Below are positions 9,117-17,134 of a DNA stretch of 64,000 nt, piece by piece. The number at the start of each line of letters is the position of its first letter. The first letter of the stretch is position 1. The notes beneath the pieces are model-generated. The model did not search any database, was not told the DNA's origin, and saw only the letters and a list, made by a program, of their open reading frames with translations. The position numbers and the translations under genes are program-made. Source of the stretch: Microcaldota archaeon (GTDB taxonomy: Archaea; Micrarchaeota; Micrarchaeia; Micrarchaeales; Micrarchaeaceae); NCBI GenBank assembly GCA_027317945.1, contig DAHVQB010000009.1, positions 21,713 to 85,712 of the forward strand, written 5' to 3'.

Positions 9117-9533
9117 ATGGAAAGTAAAAAGGCAAAAACGAATCGAACGATCGCAGGGTCGCGATGCGTAATCTGCGGTCAGAAGAAGGACGGCCTTGAG
9201 GTCAAGGAAGACATGGTAATAAAATCCATAAGATACTTGAAGCAGAACGTCACCAAGGACGCAAAGAATTACAAGCTAGTGGTCTGCAGGGGATGCTACC
9301 CGAAATACGATAAATCCCGCAGCGCTTATGTCAGGAAGCAGATATCATACGTCACCATAGCGGTGGTATTCACAGTGCTTCTTGTTATAGTGTCAGGTGC
9401 GCAACCGGGCGCATTCGCGTTTGGCATACTACTCATAGCTGCGATGTATGCACTATCACTACTGAGCTATGCCCCGGCAGTCAAGATGCCGTTCATTGCT
9501 AAGAAGAAAATTGACGGCAAGGCCGCCGCATGA
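9117..9533 (+). CDS. Zinc-ribbon membrane protein of the T4SS-like operon
   Basis: 138 residues from ATG 9117; a TTG at 9111, immediately after the upstream stop, is an alternative. The N-terminal half contains two Cys pairs, 'CVICGQ' (~residues 17-22) and 'CRGCYP' (~57-62), consistent with a zinc ribbon facing the cytoplasm. Two hydrophobic helices follow at about 75-95 and 97-120, then a short basic tail. It is the last gene before a promoter-like region with direct repeats. Function is unknown. A zinc ribbon anchored to the membrane next to a VirB4-like ATPase could help bind nucleic acid or substrate, but that is speculation. Confidence 0.72.
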   Translation: MESKKAKTNRTIAGSRCVICGQKKDGLEVKEDMVIKSIRYLKQNVTKDAKNYKLVVCRGCYPKYDKSRSAYVRKQISYVTIAVVFTVLLVIVSGAQPGAFAFGILLIAAMYALSLLSYAPAVKMPFIAKKKIDGKAAA

Positions 9534-9549
9534 TCCGCAACCTGCTAAT

Positions 9550-9581
9550 CCGGCAGTTAAAATGCCCGGCAGTTAAAATGC
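9550..9581 (+). repeat. Perfect tandem direct repeat (2 x 16 bp) upstream of a promoter
   Basis: The 16-mer CCGGCAGTTAAAATGC occurs twice back to back with no mismatch (9550-9565 and 9566-9581). It lies about 10 bp upstream of an AT-rich TATA-like box, in one of the few intergenic gaps of this locus, so it could be a two-site regulator-binding region. Confidence 0.75.
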
Positions 9582-9589
9582 AGACATTG

Positions 9590-9603
9590 CAAATATATTT
9601 ATA
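9590..9603 (+). promoter_or_regulatory. Probable TATA box for the coiled-coil/winged-helix gene
   Basis: The stretch 'aaatatatttatag' fits an archaeal TATA box. A start of transcription about 25 bp downstream would lie just before the TTG/GTG start codons at 9632/9638, which would make the transcript nearly leaderless. Confidence 0.5.
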
Positions 9604-9631
9604 GAATTAAGGCCGAATAAGTATTGCGCTT

Positions 9632-10375
9632 TTGACCGTGGTTGAGTTGGCTGATGAAAACGTCATTTTAGAACCGAAAGTTGACTCGCTCTCAATAGGC
9701 GGCTCATTGCAAGGTTCATTCGAAGCTATGGCAGACAGGCTATCCCAATTGCAGGTATTCTCTGTGAAAGTCGCCCCGGACTCGCTCTCCGTCTTGAGGG
9801 TGGAAAGCAGGGACATACAGAAAAGGCCGTTCCTTTTTTTCCTGATGACATTCAACAGGGACAAGATAACCATAGAATACTCTATGGGCCAGGACTCCAG
9901 CTCTAAGCTGCGCAAGCTCTATGTGCTTAGGAACCTCCTAAGCGTGCTATCCCTAACGCTTGACATATACCAGCCCAACCCTACTGAGCTTTTTCAGGTC
10001 CTAAGCGCTTCGACAGACGACGCGTTGGGCTCCCTCAATCAGAACTACAGCGTATTGGTTAACAACTACGACTCTCTCTTCAATGAGTACAGGGAGCTGA
10101 AGAGGATGAGCACCCAGTTGATGAGTTCCAACAAAAGCCTTACAGTGCAGGCGTCACAGTTGTCAAACGAGAACGACGAACTGAAGGCAAGGCTGAAGTC
10201 GCTCGAGGCCTACTCGGACGAGTCTCTCATGTCAATGATAGAAGGCTGGATACAGGCGCACGACAACACCATAGACATAGACGAGTTCGCAAAGAACTAC
10301 AAGATAGTCGCACCCAGGGTGGAGCAGATGCTGAACAAGATGGTCTCATTGGGGTACATAGAGTTCAGGGGCTAG
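9632..10375 (+). CDS. Coiled-coil protein with C-terminal winged helix, function unknown
   Basis: 247 residues if the TTG at 9632 is used; a GTG at 9638 is equally possible, and there is no early in-frame ATG. The N-terminal ~110 residues look like a mixed alpha/beta domain. Residues ~130-190 form a heptad-rich coiled coil ('NYDSLFNEYRELKRM'). The last ~50 residues look like a winged helix ('VAPRVEQMLNKMVSLGYIE'). It has its own promoter-like region with tandem repeats upstream, so it may be a regulator or a scaffold for the neighbouring T4SS-like operon. No family was recognised. Confidence 0.65.
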   Translation: MTVVELADENVILEPKVDSLSIGGSLQGSFEAMADRLSQLQVFSVKVAPDSLSVLRVESRDIQKRPFLFFLMTFNRDKITIEYSMGQDSSSKLRKLYVLRNLLSVLSLTLDIYQPNPTELFQVLSASTDDALGSLNQNYSVLVNNYDSLFNEYRELKRMSTQLMSSNKSLTVQASQLSNENDELKARLKSLEAYSDESLMSMIEGWIQAHDNTIDIDEFAKNYKIVAPRVEQMLNKMVSLGYIEFRG

Positions 10376-10382
10376 TGGTAGG

Positions 10383-10535
10383 ATGCGGTACAACGTCAGG
10401 GTCAAGAAGCGCTCTAGGAACGTCAGAGTATACACTATAGTTAAGAAGGCAGGTTCCGAGGAGAACTTCATAACCAAGCTGTTCATGAAGGTATTTTCAA
10501 AGGCTAACAAGGGCGCACAGTCAGGCGACAAGTGA
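10383..10535 (+). CDS. 50-residue basic protein
   Basis: ATG at 10383, stop TGA at 10533-10535. The product (MRYNVRVKKRSRNVRVYTI...) is strongly basic with the appearance of beta strands followed by a helix. It begins 7 bp after the preceding stop and ends 24 bp before the next gene, so it fills the gap in the operon. The 'gtggtagg' before the ATG can serve as a ribosome-binding site. No known family was recognised. Confidence 0.55.
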   Translation: MRYNVRVKKRSRNVRVYTIVKKAGSEENFITKLFMKVFSKANKGAQSGDK

Positions 10536-10559
10536 CATTTGTAAATCGGTGTGCGATGG

Positions 10560-12965
10560 ATGAAGGGCAGCACTAGGAAGAAAATAATAATAGTCATCGT
10601 GTTGCTAGTCGCGCTGATTGGCGGATTCGCATTATACATAAATACTGCATTATCGGCATTCAATTCCGTCAACTCCGCCCCTTCGGGCCCGCTTGCGGTT
10701 CCATCGCTGTCCGCCCATCTGGTGAACCAGAGTTTCCTTTCTGGTGCTTCTGGCTCAAAGCTGATACCATATGCTCTTCTTAACCTGCAGTCATTCAACA
10801 CGTCTACCGTAAACGTGTATGCAAGCATACTGCAGCGCCCAACTCCGCAGAACATATACATATTCAACACGACTAACGAGTGCTATTCGTGCGGCAACGT
10901 GTCACAGGCTACTAGCGCCATAGTGGAGGGCCTATTGAGGTATGGGGCCATAAAATACGCAGGCGCAGTCTCCTTCGTATCCGCTTCCGAGCTGCAGGAC
11001 ATATCCAGCAATTCGGTGCTTATAGTTCTGAATGGCTATATACCGCAGGCTTTCCTGGCCCCTTATAACGGCACGCATAACACAACCATGGAGTACCTTC
11101 TGCGCAAGGGAACCAGCATAATATACGTTGGCGCGGACTTCTCCCACATGCTTCAACAGGGCTCAATAATAGTGCCGTCCGGTACGTTGCCCGACTTTCT
11201 CCAGTCCGTGTTTTTCAACTCAAGCAGCGTTAACGCCAGCACGTACGGCATATTCGGCAATTTCTCTTTCGACAAGCCCACATTCGCCATTTCAGCAAGC
11301 CATTTCTATGGCCCCATAAGTTACATAAACACGATGGGCGGATCTCTAATCGCATTCTCAAACTACGGGAATTCATGGGAGAACTCGACTTATGAGGGAA
11401 GGGACATAGCCAAGGCGATAGCCACGCTGTTCTGGATACCTACATTAGCATCCGGCAGCGGGTCATATAGCATAAGCAACTTCAAGAATTTCAGCGGAAG
11501 GGTAGGCGTAATAATGAACATGAGCGGGCTGCAGTACAACAACGCAACTGCCGCTTTGCTAAGCAGGTACTACGGCCATATAATACTGTATACCAACAGC
11601 AGCTTCAATGCTACCGCACCTGACAGCGCATACGGCTCTGTCGACTATGTTCCGTATTCCAGCTTCAACGGATCGATAGCGACGCCTAGCTACATAATCC
11701 CGGGTCAGCTTACTCCATTCAACATAGAGATATACACGCATTCGTCCACGCCTGTTTCATTGCTGCCGCACCTCCAGATATACGACCAAAATATGTCAGA
11801 AGTAGAAGGCATAGCGCTTCCTTCAATACCAGAGGCACAGGGCAACTTCTCATTCGTGAAATACCTGCAGCTATCGCTGCCTGCAGGGAAATACATAGTG
11901 GCATTAGACAACTTCTCAAACGCGCCTTATGCATATGGCTTTTTCAACGTTAACGTGTCAATCGTGCTTCAAAACACGAACTTCTCATCTGGGCGATTCA
12001 CTTTTCTGGCAACGTCGGCAGGCCAGCCGCTTACAGGGATAAACTACTCAATATCATTATACAATCCACATGCAAAGTATGCATATCCGACTGAGAACGG
12101 CACCCTGCAGAACGGCATGATGGTATACACGCTGCAGAGCGGGCTGGCCACCCCATACTACACGTCAAATTTCACCGTTAACATACTGTCCACAAACTTC
12201 AAGTTTTTCAGATACAACCCGCCTCCCGTAATACCGATAACGACGCAGGACATAGAGATAGTGGTGGTGCTTGCAGTGCTTGGCCTTATGGTCGTCTTTG
12301 TCAGGGCGCCAAACAGGGATGAGTTTTACATAGACGTGCCGCACATGCCGCCAAAGAACAAAACCCAGGTGAAGGTGAAGGCCGCAGAGATAGTGGGTAT
12401 ATTCGACAAGCTCAATCTCTATTACCACTGGAACCATATGCCACTGTCTAAGGGCGAGATAAAGCTGGGCATGTCCAAGTACATGAACTTTATGGGAATG
12501 CCTCTCAACTTGACATTCAATAACATAGACAGGATACTAGATGCGCTGGTGGAGTCGGGCAAATTGGTCACGATAGACGGCCTCTATGCGCCCCAGTCGT
12601 GGGTCGGCGTAGGTCAGCACGACATCTCATACCTAGCTACCTTCAAGAAACTCAGGGTGTTCTTCGTATCTCACGGCTATGTGTTCACTGACATGGGCGC
12701 AAGCAATGTCGCTGACATAGTGGCCACGCAACACGGGGAGCATGCTTACATAGTGATATACTCGAAGACAAGCAGGTTCGCTAACATGCCGATTTTCCAG
12801 AATGCAAAGACATATCTTGCATTCATAAATTCCGAGAGCATGTATGAATTCAAGGATAATCTTTACAACGCAACGACCAATGAGGCCGAAATGCTAAAAT
12901 TATACATAGCGTCTGGCGAGGTGGAGCTCATCGATGCGGACAACCAGCAGCCAATACTGACGTGA
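10560..12965 (+). CDS. Large membrane-anchored surface protein with cytoplasmic C-terminal domain
   Basis: 801 residues from ATG 10560; a GTG at 10551 is an alternative. A basic N-terminus and one membrane helix (~8-28) are followed by about 530 residues rich in Asn, Ser, Thr and Tyr with many Asn-X-Ser/Thr sequons, typical of an archaeal secreted glycoprotein. A second membrane helix lies at ~560-580. The remaining ~220 residues carry a winged-helix-like segment ('IDRILDALVESGKLVTIDG') and an alpha/beta segment with 'HAYIVIYSK'. The protein therefore seems to span the membrane twice, with a large outside domain and an inside domain. Its place at the end of the T4SS-like run suggests a cell-contact or gating component. 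No named family was recognised with confidence. Confidence 0.72.
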   Translation: MKGSTRKKIIIVIVLLVALIGGFALYINTALSAFNSVNSAPSGPLAVPSLSAHLVNQSFLSGASGSKLIPYALLNLQSFNTSTVNVYASILQRPTPQNIYIFNTTNECYSCGNVSQATSAIVEGLLRYGAIKYAGAVSFVSASELQDISSNSVLIVLNGYIPQAFLAPYNGTHNTTMEYLLRKGTSIIYVGADFSHMLQQGSIIVPSGTLPDFLQSVFFNSSSVNASTYGIFGNFSFDKPTFAISASHFYGPISYINTMGGSLIAFSNYGNSWENSTYEGRDIAKAIATLFWIPTLASGSGSYSISNFKNFSGRVGVIMNMSGLQYNNATAALLSRYYGHIILYTNSSFNATAPDSAYGSVDYVPYSSFNGSIATPSYIIPGQLTPFNIEIYTHSSTPVSLLPHLQIYDQNMSEVEGIALPSIPEAQGNFSFVKYLQLSLPAGKYIVALDNFSNAPYAYGFFNVNVSIVLQNTNFSSGRFTFLATSAGQPLTGINYSISLYNPHAKYAYPTENGTLQNGMMVYTLQSGLATPYYTSNFTVNILSTNFKFFRYNPPPVIPITTQDIEIVVVLAVLGLMVVFVRAPNRDEFYIDVPHMPPKNKTQVKVKAAEIVGIFDKLNLYYHWNHMPLSKGEIKLGMSKYMNFMGMPLNLTFNNIDRILDALVESGKLVTIDGLYAPQSWVGVGQHDISYLATFKKLRVFFVSHGYVFTDMGASNVADIVATQHGEHAYIVIYSKTSRFANMPIFQNAKTYLAFINSESMYEFKDNLYNATTNEAEMLKLYIASGEVELIDADNQQPILT

Positions 12966-12974
12966 TGTACGCGC

Positions 12975-14612
12975 TTACTCCTGTTCTTCTGCTTCCTCTC
13001 CATCGTCTGGTGCATTTTCCGCCGTTACTTCACCATCCTCATCCTCACCCTGTATCATGGCTTTCGGATAGTGCTTCGTGACAAGCTTGGCCAGGCTCTT
13101 GTCTATCCTTGCCTTGTCTTCGCCCGTAAGGTCTGCCAGGTCCTTGGCCAGTTGTTCAGTGTACCTAGTTATGGTCTTGTACTTGTTAGTCTCATGATTT
13201 ATATGCATCTTACCGCTTATGTAGCGCTGCACGCCCCTCGCCGCTTCCATTATGGCTAGCTTTATCTCATCGATTATCTCATCCTCTTGCGAGATCGCTT
13301 CCTTCCCGACTCCTGAGTATGGGATGTAAACCGAAGAGACGTTTATGAAAACGCTTATGGGCTGATTTTCTATATCTATGTTGTACCTCTTCCAGTCGAC
13401 CGTCTTTGCGGCTGCGGTTATTGCACATGTCCCGCTGTCAAACAATAACGGAACGCGGTTCGCGAATCTGAGTATGTTGCCCTCATAGCCTTCACTGGTC
13501 TTCTTGCCTGCATTTCCTCCATAAGCCACCGCTGCCTCAACTATGAACGGGACTCCGCCCCTGAATACCCTCGGCTTCCTCTCAACGACGTTCATGAATT
13601 CGGGGTTCAATATGTTCTTTATCGCTACTTTGACTTGCTCTTCCCCTATCGGAATAACTGATGTGGCATCAGGAGAGATCCATTTAACCTGCTTGAATGC
13701 CTTGACCAGCGCCTCTGCGTCAGCCCAGCTTATATCCTTGGGTGCCTTTGATAAGTCGACGTCCTTCGCTATCCCTCCTATCTCGTTTGCTTTATCCTGC
13801 GAAAACCTGGAAAATGTGTCCACCAAAAACGATGACAGCTTCCTACTGTCGCTAACCTGTGCGAAGTCTATCAGGTCGTTTACAGTTAAGCCTAGCGGAT
13901 GCGGCTTTATCGGCTTGGGCCTTAGCGGCATGGTATCTATGGCCCTCAGGAATGCGAACTCCTGGCCTGAAGGATCCACCAACTTTATCTGCGCGTGAGG
14001 ATTAGAAAGGGCCGTCCTCCTAAGGTACTCATAAATGCCATGATCGCTGTTCTCATATTTCACGTCTGCGAACTCCCCCTCAACCATAAGCCCCCTCCGT
14101 GCGCCATCAACTTCTTTGTACTCCGATATTACTGGCTTGTTGTGTACAGTGTCAAGCGATACATTGCAGGAGTAGCCATTCCCGGTTCCGGTGGCAGAGA
14201 CCGCTTTTATGGGCTTGCCGGTGGTTATCTGCGAAAAAAGCGTACATCCGGAAGCGCCTATGCCCTGCTGACCGCGCTGCTGCATGTATCTGTGGAACTT
14301 TGTCCCTGCCAATATAGTGGCAAGCACCTTTCCTATGTAATTTTTCGGTATGCCCGGCCCATTGTCACCTACGCTAAGCCTATACTTGTTCTCATCAGTT
14401 CCCTCTACTTTGACCATTATATCCGGAAGGATTCCGGCTTCCTCGCATGCGTCGAGCGAGTTTGTCACGTATTCGTGCACTATGGTGACTAACGACCTCG
14501 TCATTCCTGAGTAGCCAAGCATTTGCCTGTTCTTCTTGAAGAATTCGGCTACGGAATGCTGCTTAAACTCCTTGAAAATCTCCTCAGCTTTTAGTTCCAC
14601 CACATGAATCAC
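12975..14612 (-). CDS. top6B: DNA topoisomerase VI subunit B
   Basis: 545 residues. This is the GHKL-type ATPase subunit of the type IIB topoisomerase that relaxes supercoils and decatenates DNA with subunit A. Seen: the N-box region 'HEYVTNSLDACEEAG' (~46-60), the Bergerat motif 'VGDNGPGIPKNYI' (~96-108), 'GQQGIGASGC' (~134-143), a central transducer region, and an acidic C-terminal tail with 'EDEDGEVTAEN'. Length is normal for archaea. Subunit A is not in this window. The KH-domain gene ends 1 bp upstream, so the two are probably co-transcribed from the promoter near 15140-15170. Confidence 0.96.
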   Translation of the reverse strand: MIHVVELKAEEIFKEFKQHSVAEFFKKNRQMLGYSGMTRSLVTIVHEYVTNSLDACEEAGILPDIMVKVEGTDENKYRLSVGDNGPGIPKNYIGKVLATILAGTKFHRYMQQRGQQGIGASGCTLFSQITTGKPIKAVSATGTGNGYSCNVSLDTVHNKPVISEYKEVDGARRGLMVEGEFADVKYENSDHGIYEYLRRTALSNPHAQIKLVDPSGQEFAFLRAIDTMPLRPKPIKPHPLGLTVNDLIDFAQVSDSRKLSSFLVDTFSRFSQDKANEIGGIAKDVDLSKAPKDISWADAEALVKAFKQVKWISPDATSVIPIGEEQVKVAIKNILNPEFMNVVERKPRVFRGGVPFIVEAAVAYGGNAGKKTSEGYEGNILRFANRVPLLFDSGTCAITAAAKTVDWKRYNIDIENQPISVFINVSSVYIPYSGVGKEAISQEDEIIDEIKLAIMEAARGVQRYISGKMHINHETNKYKTITRYTEQLAKDLADLTGEDKARIDKSLAKLVTKHYPKAMIQGEDEDGEVTAENAPDDGEEAEEQE

Positions 14613-14613
14613 C

Positions 14614-15135
14614 CTAGAAGCCCGGATTATGCAGCTCCTCCTTGTTCTTCCTATGCATAAATTCCATCTTATTATACGCGGTCTTGTGCGTCCTTCCCTC
14701 GATCAATGCATCAACTGCCGCCTCCGCCTCGGCTACTGCCTCATTGCTGCCTATGAAAGACACAGTATCTCCATAAACGCTAACCTTCGAGCCGGTTACC
14801 TGCTCCATGTACTTCTTGGTTCTGCCTTTTTCGCCTATTACCCTGGCCTTTATCTGCTTTATCCTCTTGCTGTTCCCGAAAGACTGCCTCAGGTCTATCG
14901 ATGCGAAATAGGTCCCTTCCCCTAGCAGCTTCTCAGCATCTATCATATCAAAGCCCCGCCCATACGCGTATATCACGTTCTTTGCCATGAATTCACCGTA
15001 CGCGTCCCCTTCTATCACAACTACATCTTCATCTATCGAAATAGAGCACTTGCAAAGTTCCTCGACCCTCTTAATGGCTTTCGCGTCCTCATTGAGGCTC
15101 TTGGTGCGTTCTTTTGTGATATAGACTTGCTGCAT
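14614..15135 (-). CDS. KH-domain RNA-binding protein, Pno1/Dim2/Krr1-like
   Basis: 173 residues. Two KH-like modules are visible. The second contains the GxxG loop in 'RVIGEKGRTKKYMEQVTG' (~97-114), which is characteristic of the Dim2/Pno1/Krr1 family. Archaeal members bind the 3' end of 16S rRNA and take part in small-subunit maturation. ATG at 15133-15135. A TATA-like 'gatataaa' sits about 30 bp upstream on this strand. The gene is followed directly by top6B. Confidence 0.88.
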   Translation of the reverse strand: MQQVYITKERTKSLNEDAKAIKRVEELCKCSISIDEDVVVIEGDAYGEFMAKNVIYAYGRGFDMIDAEKLLGEGTYFASIDLRQSFGNSKRIKQIKARVIGEKGRTKKYMEQVTGSKVSVYGDTVSFIGSNEAVAEAEAAVDALIEGRTHKTAYNKMEFMHRKNKEELHNPGF

Positions 15136-15185
15136 TAAAACATCCTTAAAGGGTGAGGCATAGGTTTTTATATCTAATATAGCTA

Positions 15186-15204
15186 TAATTTACGACGTAA
15201 ATTA
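15186..15204. promoter_or_regulatory. Perfect palindrome between divergent KH-protein and EF-1alpha promoters
   Basis: TAATTTACGACGTAAATTA is an 8-bp perfect inverted repeat around a 3-bp spacer. It lies just upstream of the TATA-like box of the KH gene and about 200 bp before EF-1alpha, within a 268-bp gap (15136-15403) that otherwise shows only AT-rich promoter-like sequence. It has the size and symmetry of an operator for a dimeric regulator. Confidence 0.5.
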
Positions 15205-15403
15205 GCCAAAAAACCAAAGCAACATTAGTTTACTCTAAGAAAACATTTAAATTTGTTACGCGTGCAAATATCATCATAAATACACTGTTGGGTTTTCAAG
15301 GAAATGCTTTTTGATACAAAGCACCTAATTTGCGCTCTCAGTACCGCCAATACATATGTATTCGGCTGTAAATAAAACTTATGTTAAAAAATTGGTGAAT
15401 TAA

Positions 15404-16675
15404 ATGGCAGACAAACCACATATGAATTTGATTTTCATAGGGCACGTAGACCACGGCAAGTCAACAACCGTAGGCAGGCTCCTGTACGAGACCGGAGCCA
15501 TAAGTGACAGGGATATGGACAGGTTCAAGGAGATTGCAAAGGAGGTAAACAGGCCGACATTCGAGTTCGCTTTCGTAATGGACTCTCTTAAAGAGGAGAG
15601 GGAGCGTGGCATAACCATAGACATAGCGCACAGAGACTTCCAGACGCAGAAGTTCTACTTCACTATAATAGACGCACCTGGTCACAGGGACTTCGTCAAG
15701 AACATGATTACGGGTGCAAGCCAGGCTGACGCAGCAGTGCTGGTAGTCAGCGGAAAAGAAGGCGTCATGGCACAGACGAGGGAGCACGCCATACTGGCCA
15801 GCGTACTTGGCATACCACAATTAATAGTGGGCATAAACAAGTTGGACGCAATAAACTATTCACAGGCTGATTTCGAGAAGGCCAAGAAGGCAGTTTACGA
15901 TCTGCTAAAGACATTGGGCTTCAAGGTAGACACGATACCATTCATACCATACTCTGCGCTGGACGGCACTAACGTAGCCAAGAAGTCAGACAAGACCGCT
16001 TGGTACACTGGTCCGACATTGCTCGAGTCTCTTGACGCTTTGAAGGTGCCGAACAAGCCGCTAGATAAGGCGCTGAGGCTGCCTGTCCAGGACGTATTCA
16101 GCATATCAGGATTCGGTACAGTGCCGGTTGGCAGGGTTGAGACCGGGGTCATGAAGGTCGGCGATTCTGTAATAATAATGCCTGGCGGCGTTAAGACCGA
16201 AGTGAAGAGCATAGAAATGCACCACCAGCAATTGCAGAAGGCTGAGCCTGGTGACAACGTAGGGTTCAACATAAAAGGCGTAGAGAAGAAGGACATAAAG
16301 CGTGGAGACGTAGTCGGTCCTTCCAGCAATCCGCCTACAGTGGCAGCCGAGTTCACCGCACAGGTGATAGTACTGCACCACCAGAACGTGATTGCAAAGG
16401 GTTACACCCCTGTGTTTCACATACACACCGCGCAGATAGCATGCACATTCTCGGAGTTGCTTGAGAAGAAGGATCCAAAGACCGGTCAGACGCTTGAGAA
16501 GAATCCGGAGACGCTGAAGACTGGCGATGTGGCAATAGTGAAGATAAAGCCCACGAAGCCGATAGCACTAGAAAAGTACAGCGACTTCCCGCAGCTTGGC
16601 AGGTTCGCCATAAGGGACATGGGAGAGACGATAGGTGCAGGCATAATATTGGATGTTGTGCCCAGAACTCTCTAA
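15404..16675 (+). CDS. tuf: Translation elongation factor EF-1alpha
   Basis: 423 residues. This GTPase delivers aminoacyl-tRNA to the ribosome. Seen: G1 'GHVDHGKST' (~10-18), the switch region '[14 protein letters not shown]' (~64-77), G3 'DAPGHRDF' (~90-97), G4 'GINKLD' (~148-153), and two C-terminal beta-barrel domains. ATG at 15404 with 'ggtga' upstream. S10 follows after 11 bp, the usual archaeal EF-1alpha/S10 pairing. Confidence 0.98.
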   Translation: MADKPHMNLIFIGHVDHGKSTTVGRLLYETGAISDRDMDRFKEIAKEVNRPTFEFAFVMDSLKEERERGITIDIAHRDFQTQKFYFTIIDAPGHRDFVKNMITGASQADAAVLVVSGKEGVMAQTREHAILASVLGIPQLIVGINKLDAINYSQADFEKAKKAVYDLLKTLGFKVDTIPFIPYSALDGTNVAKKSDKTAWYTGPTLLESLDALKVPNKPLDKALRLPVQDVFSISGFGTVPVGRVETGVMKVGDSVIIMPGGVKTEVKSIEMHHQQLQKAEPGDNVGFNIKGVEKKDIKRGDVVGPSSNPPTVAAEFTAQVIVLHHQNVIAKGYTPVFHIHTAQIACTFSELLEKKDPKTGQTLEKNPETLKTGDVAIVKIKPTKPIALEKYSDFPQLGRFAIRDMGETIGAGIILDVVPRTL

Positions 16676-16686
16676 AGATGGTTTGA

Positions 16687-16992
16687 ATGAGCATAGCTGT
16701 AATAAAACTGGTCAGCACAAAGAAAGACGATGTCAATTCCATAGCTAGCCAGATAAAGACTATAGCTAACTCCATGAACGTCAAGTGCAATGGCCCTGTG
16801 CCTCTGCCTACTCATACGTTGTCCCAGACCGTAAGGAAGACACCTTGCGGCGACGGGAGCCACACATATGAACGGTGGGAGCTCAGGTTCCATAAGAGGC
16901 TTATACAAATAGATGTCAGCGAACAGGCGCTGCGCCAGATAATGAGGATACCAGTGCCTGACACGGTCCAGATAGAGATAAGCCTTAGCTAA
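16687..16992 (+). CDS. rps10: Ribosomal protein uS10
   Basis: 101 residues, normal archaeal length. Contains the S10 signature region ('GPVPLPTHT' and 'YERWELRFHKRLI'). A component of the 30S head. It follows EF-1alpha by 11 bp and is evidently co-transcribed. A T-rich terminator-like run and then a structured repeat lie immediately downstream. Confidence 0.96.
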   Translation: MSIAVIKLVSTKKDDVNSIASQIKTIANSMNVKCNGPVPLPTHTLSQTVRKTPCGDGSHTYERWELRFHKRLIQIDVSEQALRQIMRIPVPDTVQIEISLS

Positions 16993-16997
16993 TCCTG

Positions 16998-17031
16998 ATT
17001 TTTCTTTTTAATTCAATCTTCTTCTTTTATT
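16998..17031 (+). terminator. T-rich terminator after S10
   Basis: Several oligo-T runs follow within 40 bp of the S10 stop codon, as expected for archaeal factor-independent termination. No stable hairpin precedes them. Confidence 0.55.
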
Positions 17032-17084
17032 TAACAAAGTGAGCGGGAAATCCCACACCATTCATGGGTGGGAGGATGTCACAA
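17031..17084 (+). repeat. IS200/IS605-like terminal repeat, copy A (solo)
   Basis: Copy A starts at TTAACAAAGTGAGC and ends at GGATGTCACAA. It contains two small hairpins: GGG-AAAT-CCC (17045-17054) and CACC-loop-GGTG, or alternatively CCCAC/GTGGG. Its first 43 bp are identical to the repeat in front of the TnpB gene at 63551, and its whole length matches the copy at 32568 with three substitutions. No transposase is near. It carries GGGAGG-ATG at its right end, opening a 26-codon frame that runs antisense into the ferredoxin gene. Confidence 0.8.
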
Positions 17085-17134
17085 GTCAAAAAAGCTGCAA
17101 AGAAAATGAGATGTGCAAGTGGGCTGTACGCTTC

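Noticed and set aside
1-10535. Integrated conjugative plasmid or virus
   Set aside because: No relaxase, integrase, coupling ATPase, capsid or att-like repeats are visible, and codon/base use looks like the neighbouring housekeeping genes. The left side is cut by the window edge, so this is not fully excluded.
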